25,088 nucleotides of DNA from a virus: positions 1 to 25,088 of the IMG/VR virus record IMGVR_UViG_3300042542_001385; one strand, given 5' to 3'. Shown here piece after piece: positions 13,143 through 22,170 of this stretch (position 1 is the first letter of the stretch; every line of letters starts with the position of its first letter). The translations under genes and the position numbers were made by a program. The notes beneath the pieces were generated by a model. That model saw nothing but the letters and a program-made list of their open reading frames with translations. It made no database searches and had not been told where the DNA came from.

Positions 13143-13454
13143 TTAGCCTAAACATACACCAGTCCAGTTGCAATTATCATCACATACTGGGGTAAATCCT
13201 GGGTCACAAGCACCGCTACATACGCAAGCAGTAGTAGTTGTCGTTGTAGTCGTAGTCGTAGTGGTAGTAGTTGAAGTAGTTGAAGTAGTTGTAGGAGGTG
13301 CTTCAGTTGTTGTAGTAGGTGCTTCAGTGGTTGTAGTAGTTGTGCCTGGGCCAGCCGTAGTGGTTGTTGTAGGGCCAGCAGTGGTAGTTGTTGTTGTCGT
13401 TGTTGTAGCTGGAATTATTATTCTATGTAAGATACCTAATAGACTGACATCCAT
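13143..13454 (-). CDS. mucin-like polythreonine protein with Cys-rich tail
   Basis: The product is 103 residues. After a short hydrophobic start (MDVSLLGILHRIIIP), residues 17-75 contain 43 Thr in runs of 9, 5, 6, 4, 3, 2 and 14, spaced by AGP, AGPG, EAP, EAPP and Ser. The C-terminus (76-103) has six cysteines (77, 79, 83, 91, 95 and 101) and probably folds with disulfides. Thr codons are mixed (ACA, ACT, ACC, ACG), so selection appears to act on the protein rather than on a simple DNA repeat. It resembles an O-glycosylated stalk carrying a small knob. The ATG overlaps the upstream TAA by one base. Virion location is inferred from the operon. Confidence 0.75.
   Translation of the reverse strand: MDVSLLGILHRIIIPATTTTTTTTTAGPTTTTTAGPGTTTTTTEAPTTTTEAPPTTTSTTSTTTTTTTTTTTTTTACVCSGACDPGFTPVCDDNCNWTGVCLG
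13230..13406 (-). repeat. threonine-codon tract (ACN repeats)
   Basis: This is the stretch encoding residues 17-75 of the mucin-like protein. It is a near-continuous ACN array with third-base variation, including 14 Thr codons in a row at 13230-13271. Length variation between related phages is likely. Confidence 0.85.
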
Positions 13455-14245
13455 TACGCTGCTAAGTCTCCTACTAGGAGGAAAGTATTAGAAGCTGTGC
13501 AAATTAAAGCAGCAGTAGAGTACTGTGCTCTTAGGTTTAACCCAGGAGTTCCATTAACTGTAGTTCCGCTAGCAGTAGCAGCAACAGCACCAGTTCCCAT
13601 ACGGGCAAAGTAAATCACATCTCCAGCATTAAAAATCCCAGAAGGAACTGTTAGGTTTGCGGTGCTTGAACTTGTGATAGTTACTAACTTATTCTTATCG
13701 GTTGCTACCAGTGTGTAAGCGGCGGTCTGTGCGTTGAGTCCAATGCTAATTACTGGAGTGGTTAGAGTCTTGCTAGTCAGCGTCTCTGTTCCTGCAATAC
13801 TAACGAAGTTAGCATCAGATAAAGCAGTATTAAACTGAGCAAGTGTTCCTGTAAGAGTATTGTTTGCTAGGTCTATTGTCTTAGTTGTCAAAGTGGCTGC
13901 ACCAGTAGCACTAACATAGCTACTCTTAACTGTTTCAAAGTCTGTAAGTTCTAGGCTAGTCAATACGTGGCGTACGGTTGCACCTGATAGGTGCTCAACT
14001 GCTGAAGTTCCAGCCTGTCCTCTAGTAATAGTAAGAGTATTACTGGCTCTAGCGGTGATCAAGCAAATTTCTTCTGATGCGGTATCAGGATCTATGGCAA
14101 TAGTAAAAGTATCAGGTGAACTGATAGTGGCCCCTGCTAACAAAGCAGCAGCATCTGCAACTACAGCGGTAGTATTGCCAGCACCAGCAGACAGTGTAGA
14201 AGTAAGTGTTGTATCTGTAGAAGTTGATCTATATATTCTTGCCAT
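13454..14245 (-). CDS. tail-fibre-like structural protein
   Basis: The product is 263 residues. It is rich in Thr, Ala and Ser, with strand-like repeats including ATLTTKTIDLANNTLTGTLAQ (about 117-137) and ETLTSKTLTTPVISIG (about 153-168), the TLTxKTLxxP motif common in tail fibres of many phages. The N-terminus (YRSTSTDTTLTSTLSAGAGNTT) suits a virion-attachment segment, and GQAGTSAVEHLSGATVRHVLTS resembles a baseplate/fibre module that recurs in marine and freshwater phages. It precedes the polythreonine gene and overlaps it by one base. Confidence 0.65.
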   Translation of the reverse strand: MARIYRSTSTDTTLTSTLSAGAGNTTAVVADAAALLAGATISSPDTFTIAIDPDTASEEICLITARASNTLTITRGQAGTSAVEHLSGATVRHVLTSLELTDFETVKSSYVSATGAATLTTKTIDLANNTLTGTLAQFNTALSDANFVSIAGTETLTSKTLTTPVISIGLNAQTAAYTLVATDKNKLVTITSSSTANLTVPSGIFNAGDVIYFARMGTGAVAATASGTTVNGTPGLNLRAQYSTAALICTASNTFLLVGDLAA

Positions 14246-14254
14246 TAGTTTTCC

Positions 14255-15151
14255 CTATACTGTGTAATGTAGGCGGATTGGGTTGCGATCTTTTAGTTTT
14301 GCGGATTCCTCTGCAAGTCTTAACTGATAGTTAGTGTAGAAGAATCTAGACAAACCTTGTGCTGCGTTAGAAGGTACCTTGCTATCTTGTAGGTCTGCCT
14401 CTGGCGAGGTAAGCCCAATACGACCTGCATCTTGATAAGCTGCTAAACGATACGCAGCACCCCAAGTAATTACATCTCTGCAGGATTCAGGTAGTCCACT
14501 AACATCAACAAAGTTATCTGTTCCATTTTCTAATTTAATTGGTGCCTGTGTGTACCACACCTGAACTGTGCGTCCAGGAGAAACAGAATCATAAATACTA
14601 ATTGTGTTATTACTATTGAAACTAGATACGTTGGCTAGTGAATCTTGTCTCCAACGTTTAATTGGCAACCACTCTTTACTAGATCCTAAAGTTTCCCAAG
14701 ATACAGATAGTACTGTTTCAGCATCATCTGATAAGGCATAGGTAGTAGTTGCAGCATTGAAAGTAAAGGTCTGATAAGTGGTAGCAAATAGATTAGGAAA
14801 GACGCTACCGATAGTGTCATTGATTGCTCGCTTAACAGCTATCCTTGGGAAAGTAGGAGCAAAGATAACCTTTGAGTATTGGGCGTGGGACGCAGCATTA
14901 GTGCCATCGTAGCCTCTACCAAACCCAGGAGCCAAGTTAACAGTATTGTTTCCGGTGTTAAATGAAACAGCATAAAGTAATTCATCATCTATTTCTATTA
15001 CACCTTTAGCAAAGTTTGAAGAATCACCAACAGTAAAGGTGGTGGCAGTTGTATTTATAGCAGCATTAAGATAATTGATTCTTTCTTGCTTCAAGGTGTA
15101 GCCTGATAGTGACTGACGTACCTCATCAATCATTTCATTTAGTGTGCTCAT
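14255..15151 (-). CDS. virion structural protein, possible head-tail adaptor
   Basis: The product is 298 residues. The N-terminal helix (LNEMIDEVRQSLSGY) is followed by a beta module (NTTATTFTVGDSSNFAKGVIEIDDELLYA) that phages use in adaptor or baseplate proteins. The C-terminal 90 residues are helical, with DVITWGAAYRLAAYQDAGR and LRLAEESAKLKDRNP, as in tail-tube or connector proteins. No named family is certain. It overlaps the glycosyltransferase gene upstream by 17 bp. In a short-tailed phage this would be a suitable gp11-like adaptor (inference). Confidence 0.55.
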   Translation of the reverse strand: MSTLNEMIDEVRQSLSGYTLKQERINYLNAAINTTATTFTVGDSSNFAKGVIEIDDELLYAVSFNTGNNTVNLAPGFGRGYDGTNAASHAQYSKVIFAPTFPRIAVKRAINDTIGSVFPNLFATTYQTFTFNAATTTYALSDDAETVLSVSWETLGSSKEWLPIKRWRQDSLANVSSFNSNNTISIYDSVSPGRTVQVWYTQAPIKLENGTDNFVDVSGLPESCRDVITWGAAYRLAAYQDAGRIGLTSPEADLQDSKVPSNAAQGLSRFFYTNYQLRLAEESAKLKDRNPIRLHYTV

Positions 15152-16202
15152 TTACCTTCTCCTGATAGAACTTCAAGTTATTTTGAAGTCGCTCATTCGT
15201 TGGATCTAACTCCAACGCTTTCTTTCCTAACGCGTATGCAACGTCATATTCTTCTAAACTCCAAGCAGCTAATGAGGTTATGTCATAACCCATATAGCCC
15301 CAAGCCCAAGCTTCTGATAGGAAGCCTTTTTCCCTGTGAGTTATTGATAATGCTTTCTCGCCTACCACTAAACACTCAGCCCACATCTGTTTGCTGTAGT
15401 AATAATTGGCTAATGCAAGTATTGATTCCCGACTTGGGTGGGCTTCAGTTGATTGAGTCAACCATTCTTCTGCATTATCAGGTTCTACTTTTGCTAGAAC
15501 TCTAAGGGCTGATGCCTTCTCCGCAGGAAACTCACTTACTTTTATGTAACGCTTTAGTAAATCGGCAGATTCTTTATCGCGGTTTTTGTAGTAGTACTCT
15601 CGGCCTAAGTAGTAGAGATGTCTAGGTATTGGATCTTCTTCTACCGCATCCTCTAACATAGTGAGATAACTTTCCCTAGACTTAGTATTGTCAGGGTAGT
15701 GATGGATCTCGAACTTAGTTGAGTGGGCTTTAATCTCTGGAATCTTGTATGGACATACTACTTCGTGTATTGGGTACTTCCAACGGTATCCAATACGAGA
15801 GTGACACTTGAATCCATCAAACTCTATATCCGCTTCTTCGCCTGTCTTACCTTCCTTCCAAGAAGATACATAGCGATAAGTGATACGGTTATTACCTTTT
15901 TTCCATAGACGTTCAATGTCTTTTCTCCAGTTGCCTACTAATACTTCATCCATATCTAATTGGATACACATATCTATATCCTTGGGTAATGCAGCTAAAG
16001 AAGCATTACGAGCGTCATCAAACCTCCAGGGTTTGACTGATATTTCTAATACGTTTATTCCCAGTCCTCTGGCTTTGCGAACAGTATTGTCAGTAGAACC
16101 AGTATCAGCAATAAGTAGGAAGTCAGCAGACTTTGCACTTTCATACCACCGATCTAAGAACTGTTCCTCGTTGAGGGAGATTGTATATACAGCTAGTTTC
16201 AT
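15135..16202 (-). CDS. GT2-type glycosyltransferase with TPR-like C-terminus
   Basis: The product is 355 residues. The N-terminal half is a GT-A fold: LAVYTISLNEE (3-13), IADTGSTDNT (31-40) and the metal-binding Asp83-x-Asp85 in QLDMDEV. The C-terminal half (from about 185) has helical repeats of TPR type, for example RHLYYLGREYYYKNRDKESA, ILALANYYYSKQMWAECL and DVAYALGKKALELDP. The same two-part design occurs in bacterial and phage enzymes that glycosylate proteins or glycans. Its place between fibre and adaptor genes suggests a virion target (inference). It may extend a chain begun by the GT60-like enzyme. Confidence 0.85.
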   Translation of the reverse strand: MKLAVYTISLNEEQFLDRWYESAKSADFLLIADTGSTDNTVRKARGLGINVLEISVKPWRFDDARNASLAALPKDIDMCIQLDMDEVLVGNWRKDIERLWKKGNNRITYRYVSSWKEGKTGEEADIEFDGFKCHSRIGYRWKYPIHEVVCPYKIPEIKAHSTKFEIHHYPDNTKSRESYLTMLEDAVEEDPIPRHLYYLGREYYYKNRDKESADLLKRYIKVSEFPAEKASALRVLAKVEPDNAEEWLTQSTEAHPSRESILALANYYYSKQMWAECLVVGEKALSITHREKGFLSEAWAWGYMGYDITSLAAWSLEEYDVAYALGKKALELDPTNERLQNNLKFYQEKVNEHTK

Positions 16203-16237
16203 ACGCTTACCTTATTACACACTGAGTTAGAAAGGGT

Positions 16238-17092
16238 TTAAGCCCAACTTACATTTCCTGTGCCAGCAGTCACTGTAGTTACTTTGAAGCCACCGCTAGG
16301 ACTGGCAGTAGTTCCTGTTAAACCTGCTCCGATAGTGATGGTTTTTGAGTCTGGATATTTTAGAATTACTGTGCCTGAGCCGCCATTAACACCGTTTGTA
16401 CCAGTGCCAAAACATCCACCACCACCGTTTCCAGTATTTGCTGCACCTGTTGTTCCTGTAGTGGCGGCAACTGGTGTTCCAGCACCACCCGAGGCTCTTG
16501 TTACAGAAGAACCAGTAATAGAACTGGCTGTACCAGCACCAGCAGCACCAGCACCACCGCCACTTGTACTTCCTCCAGCACCACCTGAACCTCCACCACC
16601 TGCACTTTGGTCACTTCCTCCAGTAACAGAACCACCAGCATATCCTTCTACTGGTGAATAACTACCAGCATTTCCAGTACCGCCAATTCCATCTGCTCTA
16701 CCTCCACCGCCACCACCTGAGCCACCTGAACGGCCACTTTCTTTTATCCCATCACCAGCACCAGGTTGATTTCCATCACCGCCTCCACCGCCACCTGAGC
16801 GTGTAATAGTGCTAAACACAGAATTACTACCACTAGCACCTCTACCGTCTGTTCCATTCCCTGCAATACCACCTGCACCGCCACCGCCAACAGTGACTGT
16901 GTAATTGGTTGATGCAGTTAATCCAGTTAATGTTGCAGTTCCATAACCTCCAGCACCTCCACCGCCACTACCAGCGTGCCAACTTCCACCACTTCCACCG
17001 CCTCCAGCAATAACTAAATACTCAACATCAAATGGAATTACAGTGACTCCATCCCAAAAGGAATCAGACTCTCTAAAACTTCTGATAGTCAC
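16238..17092 (-). CDS. glycine-rich receptor-binding protein, copy 3
   Basis: The product is 284 residues from GTG17092, overlapping the upstream TAG by one base. It starts with an attachment-like segment (TIRSFRESDSFWDGVTVIPF), then VEYLVIAGGGGSGG and about 200 residues dominated by Gly, Ser, Ala and Thr in polyglycine loops. This is the pattern of glycine-rich adhesins such as the gp38 type, whose loops contact the host surface. The last 40 residues (from ILKYPDSKTITIGAG) match copy 2 exactly at protein level but not at DNA level. It is the third of three tandem paralogues. Confidence 0.7.
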   Translation of the reverse strand: MTIRSFRESDSFWDGVTVIPFDVEYLVIAGGGGSGGSWHAGSGGGGAGGYGTATLTGLTASTNYTVTVGGGGAGGIAGNGTDGRGASGSNSVFSTITRSGGGGGGDGNQPGAGDGIKESGRSGGSGGGGGGRADGIGGTGNAGSYSPVEGYAGGSVTGGSDQSAGGGGSGGAGGSTSGGGAGAAGAGTASSITGSSVTRASGGAGTPVAATTGTTGAANTGNGGGGCFGTGTNGVNGGSGTVILKYPDSKTITIGAGLTGTTASPSGGFKVTTVTAGTGNVSWA

Positions 17093-17436
17093 TAGACTCG
17101 CTCAATCCAACTTAGTGTTGCTTCATCCCAATCCCATAGACCTTCACCTTCTGGGCGAGGTACAGGAGATTCCCATAGACAAGTATCTTCATTTAGTAAC
17201 CAAGACTCATAAGGCTTAGGAGGAATAAAAGCATCTCTTACACTGTCAAAGGTGTAACCAATGCCAGCATAGTTCTTACGATAATTATTGTTGTAGGAGG
17301 TACGCTTGCAAGTTTGTCCTCTAAAGTTGCCATACCAAGTTTCAGTGTCTAAGCCTTCGATTAGCTCAGTTTCGTCAATGCCAGTGATTACTTCAGTGAC
17401 AATGTTATTCTCATCTAAAAACGCATAATGAGCCAT
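17092..17436 (-). CDS. small conserved fibre-region protein, 114 residues
   Basis: The protein begins MAHYAFLDENNIVTEVITG and has KRTSYNNNYRKNYAGIGYTFD (44-64), then FIPPKPYESWLL (70-81) and a closing WDWDEATLSWIERV. This pattern is shared by many aquatic phages, where the gene lies among fibre genes; function is not established. The Trp-rich end suggests a compact beta fold. It lies between two glycine-rich adhesin genes and may be a cap or assembly factor for them (inference). Confidence 0.65.
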   Translation of the reverse strand: MAHYAFLDENNIVTEVITGIDETELIEGLDTETWYGNFRGQTCKRTSYNNNYRKNYAGIGYTFDSVRDAFIPPKPYESWLLNEDTCLWESPVPRPEGEGLWDWDEATLSWIERV

Positions 17437-17457
17437 TTATTTTCTCCTTGATTTCAT

Positions 17458-18279
17458 TTAAGCCCAACTAACATTACCAGTACCTGCAGTCACTGTGGTA
17501 ACTTTGAAGCCACCTGAAGGTGAGGCTGTAGTACCAGTAAGTCCAGCACCGATAGTAATTGTTTTTGAGTCTGGATATTTCAAAATCACTACACCTGAAC
17601 CGCCTGAACCGCCGACAAAGTTTTCTCCACCGCCTTTAGCGCCATTTCCTCGGTTTGCCGTTCCGTTTGTTGCAGCACCACTAGTTCCATTACCACCAAC
17701 AGCATAGGTAACACTTGTGCCACTTATTGAATTAGCAGTACCGGCACCACCTGTACTATTTTCTTGTCCAGTCGGAGTGCCAGCAGACCCGCCTCCCCCG
17801 CCGCCCCATCCTGATGTCCCAACGGCACCATTATTACCTTCACTTGGAGAAAAACTGCCTTGATTTCCTGTACCTGCAGCGGCTCCAGGAGTACCCGAAG
17901 AACGGCCGCCTCCTCCGCCTCCTGAACCGCCATTTCCTCCAGCCGTTGGTGAGGCTGCTCCGCCTCCTCCAAAACCTCCTCCAGTTGAAGTTATGGTTGC
18001 AAATACTGAATTAGAACCTTTTGTGCCTGCTGTCTGTAATGCACCGCCACTTCCACCAGCACCAACTGTTACGGTGTAAGCAACTCCAAGGGTTAAAGTT
18101 TGTGCAGTAAAGTTTCGATAACCGCCTGCACCTCCGCCACCGCCAAAAGCCCCAACACCATTTCCGCCGCCGCCCGAACCCCCAGCACCTGCTACTACTA
18201 AGTAATCAACAGATAAGAAAAGTTCAACATCATTCAAATTAAATCTAACACCAGCATCTCTGAATCTATTCACTGTCAT
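17458..18279 (-). CDS. glycine-rich receptor-binding protein, copy 2
   Basis: The product is 273 residues from ATG18279, which overlaps the TAA of copy 1 (TAATG); an upstream ATG at 18288 lies inside copy 1 and is less likely. The start (MTVNRFRDAGVRFNLNDVEL) parallels the other two copies, followed by VDYLVVAGAGG and a long polyglycine-loop region. The C-terminal 40 residues equal those of copy 3. A virion surface adhesin role fits the family and the neighbourhood. Gene duplication followed by loop divergence is apparent. Confidence 0.7.
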   Translation of the reverse strand: MTVNRFRDAGVRFNLNDVELFLSVDYLVVAGAGGSGGGGNGVGAFGGGGGAGGYRNFTAQTLTLGVAYTVTVGAGGSGGALQTAGTKGSNSVFATITSTGGGFGGGGAASPTAGGNGGSGGGGGGRSSGTPGAAAGTGNQGSFSPSEGNNGAVGTSGWGGGGGGSAGTPTGQENSTGGAGTANSISGTSVTYAVGGNGTSGAATNGTANRGNGAKGGGENFVGGSGGSGVVILKYPDSKTITIGAGLTGTTASPSGGFKVTTVTAGTGNVSWA

Positions 18280-19109
18280 TATGCCCAACTCACATTTCCA
18301 GTACCAGCAGTAAATTTCTTGTAACTAAAATCACCATCAGTGCCAGTAGCATCTGCTGTCAGTCCAGCACCTACAGTGAGTGTGCCTAGTGAGGTTTTCC
18401 AACGAAGTATCACTACACCTGAGCCACCAGCACCTGCTGTTCCTGAGCCACTCCAAGCACCACCACCGCCACCTGTGTTCACTGTTCCTGCAGTGCTTGC
18501 ATTACCCCCACCACCAGTTCCACCAACAGCACCAGCATTGTAAGAAGCACCGCCACCAGCATAATTGACTGAAGAACCTGTAATTGAAACTGCTACACCA
18601 TCTCCGCCGTGTGCTTGACCGTCAGTGTTGCCAGCCTCACCTGCTCCACCGCCACCGCCACCTGAAGTTACACCTCCAGAGCCAGTGCCACCATTAAATC
18701 CTTGATTTGCTGTTCCAGTGCCTACAGAACTAGAACTATCACCACCGCCACCACCAGAGCCACCATTAGAAGCATTTACACTGTTTTTACCACCACCGCC
18801 ACCTTTAGTGGAAGTAATAGTAGAAAATACTGAATCAGACCCTGAAACTCCAGCACCATTTGTGCCACCACTTGCGCCACCAGCACCGACAGTGATTGTG
18901 TAGTTTGTTGATTTGGTAATACCCAAAATAGTTTCTAAAGAACCGCCACCGCCAGTTGCTGTAATTGTTGAGCGAAGGCCACCTGCTCCTCCACCGCCAC
19001 CACCAACAGCACCACCGCCACCACCGCCAGCAACTACTAAGTAATCAATAAGTACAGTGACTTGGTCCCAGAACTTACCTTTATTTCCCTTTAATCGAGA
19101 AACTGTCAT
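18279..19109 (-). CDS. glycine-rich receptor-binding protein, copy 1
   Basis: The product is 276 residues. N-terminus MTVSRLKGNKGKFWDQVTVLIDYLVVAGGGGGG is followed by about 190 residues with many Gly4-Gly7 runs. The C-terminus ILRWKTSLGTLTVGAG is more divergent than in copies 2 and 3, but the final TAGTGNVSWA is the same in all three. That shared terminus probably docks to the fibre or trims folding, while the Gly loops vary. It is translated first of the three, after a 109-residue structural protein. Confidence 0.7.
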   Translation of the reverse strand: MTVSRLKGNKGKFWDQVTVLIDYLVVAGGGGGGAVGGGGGGAGGLRSTITATGGGGSLETILGITKSTNYTITVGAGGASGGTNGAGVSGSDSVFSTITSTKGGGGGKNSVNASNGGSGGGGGDSSSSVGTGTANQGFNGGTGSGGVTSGGGGGGAGEAGNTDGQAHGGDGVAVSITGSSVNYAGGGASYNAGAVGGTGGGGNASTAGTVNTGGGGGAWSGSGTAGAGGSGVVILRWKTSLGTLTVGAGLTADATGTDGDFSYKKFTAGTGNVSWA

Positions 19110-19111
19110 AG

Positions 19112-20784
<1,673 letters not shown>

Positions 20785-20785
<1 letters not shown>

Positions 20786-21051
20786 TATGAAGCCACCTGT
20801 CGTAGTGCTAGGGCAGGACCTACACCAGTAGTTCCTGCGAGTTCGTTACATACACCTTGAAGATCCAAGCCTGTAGTTCCTGCCTTCGCGTTAAGTGCTC
20901 CGACAGTATCTAGTCCAGTAGTTCCAGCCCAAGCGTTAGCAGCACCTGCTGCATCTAGAAATGCATTTCTAGTTGGATAGGCTGCACCGCCATTGGCTAA
21001 ACGATTTAGTTCTGCCACAAAGGTAGAACCTTCTGTGCCATACACTGTCAT
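20785..21051 (-). CDS. repeat-containing small structural protein, 88 residues
   Basis: The protein contains three imperfect copies of an AGTTGLD unit: WAGTTGLDTVGALNA, KAGTTGLDLQGVCNE and LAGTTGVGPALALRQ. The first third (GSTFVAELNRLANGGAAYP) is a plausible helix. Repeats of this kind occur in minor virion proteins near fibres. The stop is followed at once by the Ig-like gene. Function is not known. Confidence 0.5.
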
Positions 21052-21060
21052 AGTTAATCC

Positions 21061-21216
21061 TTACTTTTTTCTTGAAACCGCTGCGTTATCTATTAAATTA
21101 GGATAAGGCCGCCCTGCTGCCTTAGCTCTTGATTTGGCTTGAGCTTTCTGTGCAGGGGTTAATGGTGTAGATTTTTTCTTTGGGTTCTTTGTATCCCAAA
21201 ATGCTTTCTTCTTCAT
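21061..21216 (-). CDS. very basic small protein, 51 residues
   Basis: The frame starts at ATG21216, overlapping the upstream TGA, and stops at TAA 21063-21061. About a third of residues are Lys or Arg (MKKKAFWDTKNPKKK, KAQAKSRAKAAG), ending RPYPNLIDNAAVSRKK, a tail motif seen in small phage head-region proteins. It may neutralise packaged DNA or bind scaffold. It belongs with two similarly basic genes upstream. Confidence 0.6.
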   Translation of the reverse strand: MKKKAFWDTKNPKKKSTPLTPAQKAQAKSRAKAAGRPYPNLIDNAAVSRKK

Positions 21217-21491
21217 TTACAACTACAATCCCAAGCCCGCAAAGACTTGTTTATTCTTGAGTTTGGATCTCTGGCTGTTTTGCTAGAGGTGTTCTTTGCT
21301 TTCATTCCACACATACGACCACAAAAAGATTTACGTCTACCAGCAGCAGCAGGTGACTTAGCAGCTGCTGCCTTTTTGACTGGAGGTTTTAGATTCATTC
21401 CCTGTGCTTTAGCAGAGGCTCTACCCACTGCATTAAGACCGCCTTTAGGGTTTTTACCTGCTGCTCTTTGCCAGGCTGGAGACTTTGGCAT
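21213..21491 (-). CDS. basic protein with conserved RRKSFCxRM motif, 92 residues
   Basis: The product is Lys/Ala-rich up to residue 50 (PPVKKAAAAKSPAAAG) and then has RRKSFCGRMCGMKAKNTSSK and RDPNSRINKSLRAWDCSCK. The second part is a recurring motif in phages of aquatic bacteria, where it is found near packaging or head genes. The Cys pattern suggests metal or disulfide bonding. It overlaps the next gene start by four bases. Function is not established; DNA binding in the capsid is inferred. Confidence 0.65.
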   Translation of the reverse strand: MPKSPAWQRAAGKNPKGGLNAVGRASAKAQGMNLKPPVKKAAAAKSPAAAGRRKSFCGRMCGMKAKNTSSKTARDPNSRINKSLRAWDCSCK

Positions 21492-21599
21492 CTACTTCTT
21501 CTTGCCCATCTTTTTCATCATCAATTTTTTCTCTGCTGCTGTTGCAGCTTTTTTACCTGCTGCTGTGTAAGGAAATTTCTTTCCGCCTACGTTTGGCAT
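21492..21599 (-). CDS. very basic mini-protein, 35 residues
   Basis: ATG21599 overlaps the HslV-like stop and TAG at 21494-21492 touches the next ATG. The sequence MPNVGGKKFPYTAAGKKAA continues as Lys/Ala/Met-rich helix and ends MGKKK. The KFPYTxAGKKAA pattern is recognisable from short head-region proteins of many phages. Probably DNA- or capsid-associated. Confidence 0.65.
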   Translation of the reverse strand: MPNVGGKKFPYTAAGKKAATAAEKKLMMKKMGKKK

Positions 21600-22168
21600 T
21601 ATTTCTCCTGTATGATAGTTTGTATTTCCCCACCCGTATACAAGTTATATTGGATGGAAATCTGTAAAGCAGCCTTGGCTGCTGATACGGCTGAGGCTAT
21701 ATTTTTTTTACTTGGGTTAAAAGCTGCCAAGGCTCCCAGTGCTATTTGCCCACCAGATCCGATAGCGTACAAACCCTGAGAGTCCTTGAGCCAAGCAAAA
21801 TCTTCTGAGGATATCTGATAGATAATTCCTCGTATGCTGAGCAGGCCCTCAAAGCCTGCCTCAGAATCCTTTTCTTTTTCCTTTTGTGCATCATACCCTG
21901 CAAGGGCGCAGGAAGCCTTTAGAGAGGTTAATACCTTGGTCGTAAGGAACTTATCCAAGTCCACCACTTTCGTGGCTCTCGGTGGATTCCAGAGGTATTT
22001 AGCGACATCTATGGCTACCGCATCACCGGCAATAGCCAAGTTGTATTCTCCCTTTGTGAAACATTTCTCCATACCCCTAGAATAGAAGGGCTGGGAATCT
22101 GAATTAATCATTGAGTCAGATGCTATTACGGACCAGCCGTCACCTTGTATCCCAACGATCGTTGTCAC
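21599..22168 (-). CDS. HslV/proteasome-like Ntn-hydrolase peptidase
   Basis: The product is 189 residues. MTTIVGIQGDGWSVIASDS lines up with the N-terminus of E. coli HslV: after loss of Met, Thr1 is the nucleophile, with Asp17 and a Lys near 33-34 (MEKCF) as partners. Further matches are NLAIAGDA, LYAIGSGGQIALGAL and AVSAAKAALQISIQYNLYTG. No HslU-type ATPase gene is in the window. Placed after the capsid genes, it may be the head-maturation protease, a role usually held by other folds (inference). A role in degrading host proteins is the alternative. Confidence 0.85.
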   Translation of the reverse strand: MTTIVGIQGDGWSVIASDSMINSDSQPFYSRGMEKCFTKGEYNLAIAGDAVAIDVAKYLWNPPRATKVVDLDKFLTTKVLTSLKASCALAGYDAQKEKEKDSEAGFEGLLSIRGIIYQISSEDFAWLKDSQGLYAIGSGGQIALGALAAFNPSKKNIASAVSAAKAALQISIQYNLYTGGEIQTIIQEK

Positions 22169-22170
22169 TA

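Noticed and set aside
13168-13491. Plus-strand polyvaline frame
   Set aside because: It is the complement of the threonine-codon tract (GTN from ACN), without a credible start context.
15200-15505. Plus-strand 101-codon frame inside the glycosyltransferase gene
   Set aside because: It is fully inside a well-supported minus-strand gene and has no domain likeness.
16260-18903. Several plus-strand Pro/Leu-rich frames over the glycine-rich genes
   Set aside because: They are antisense translations of Gly codons with low complexity and no neighbours on that strand.
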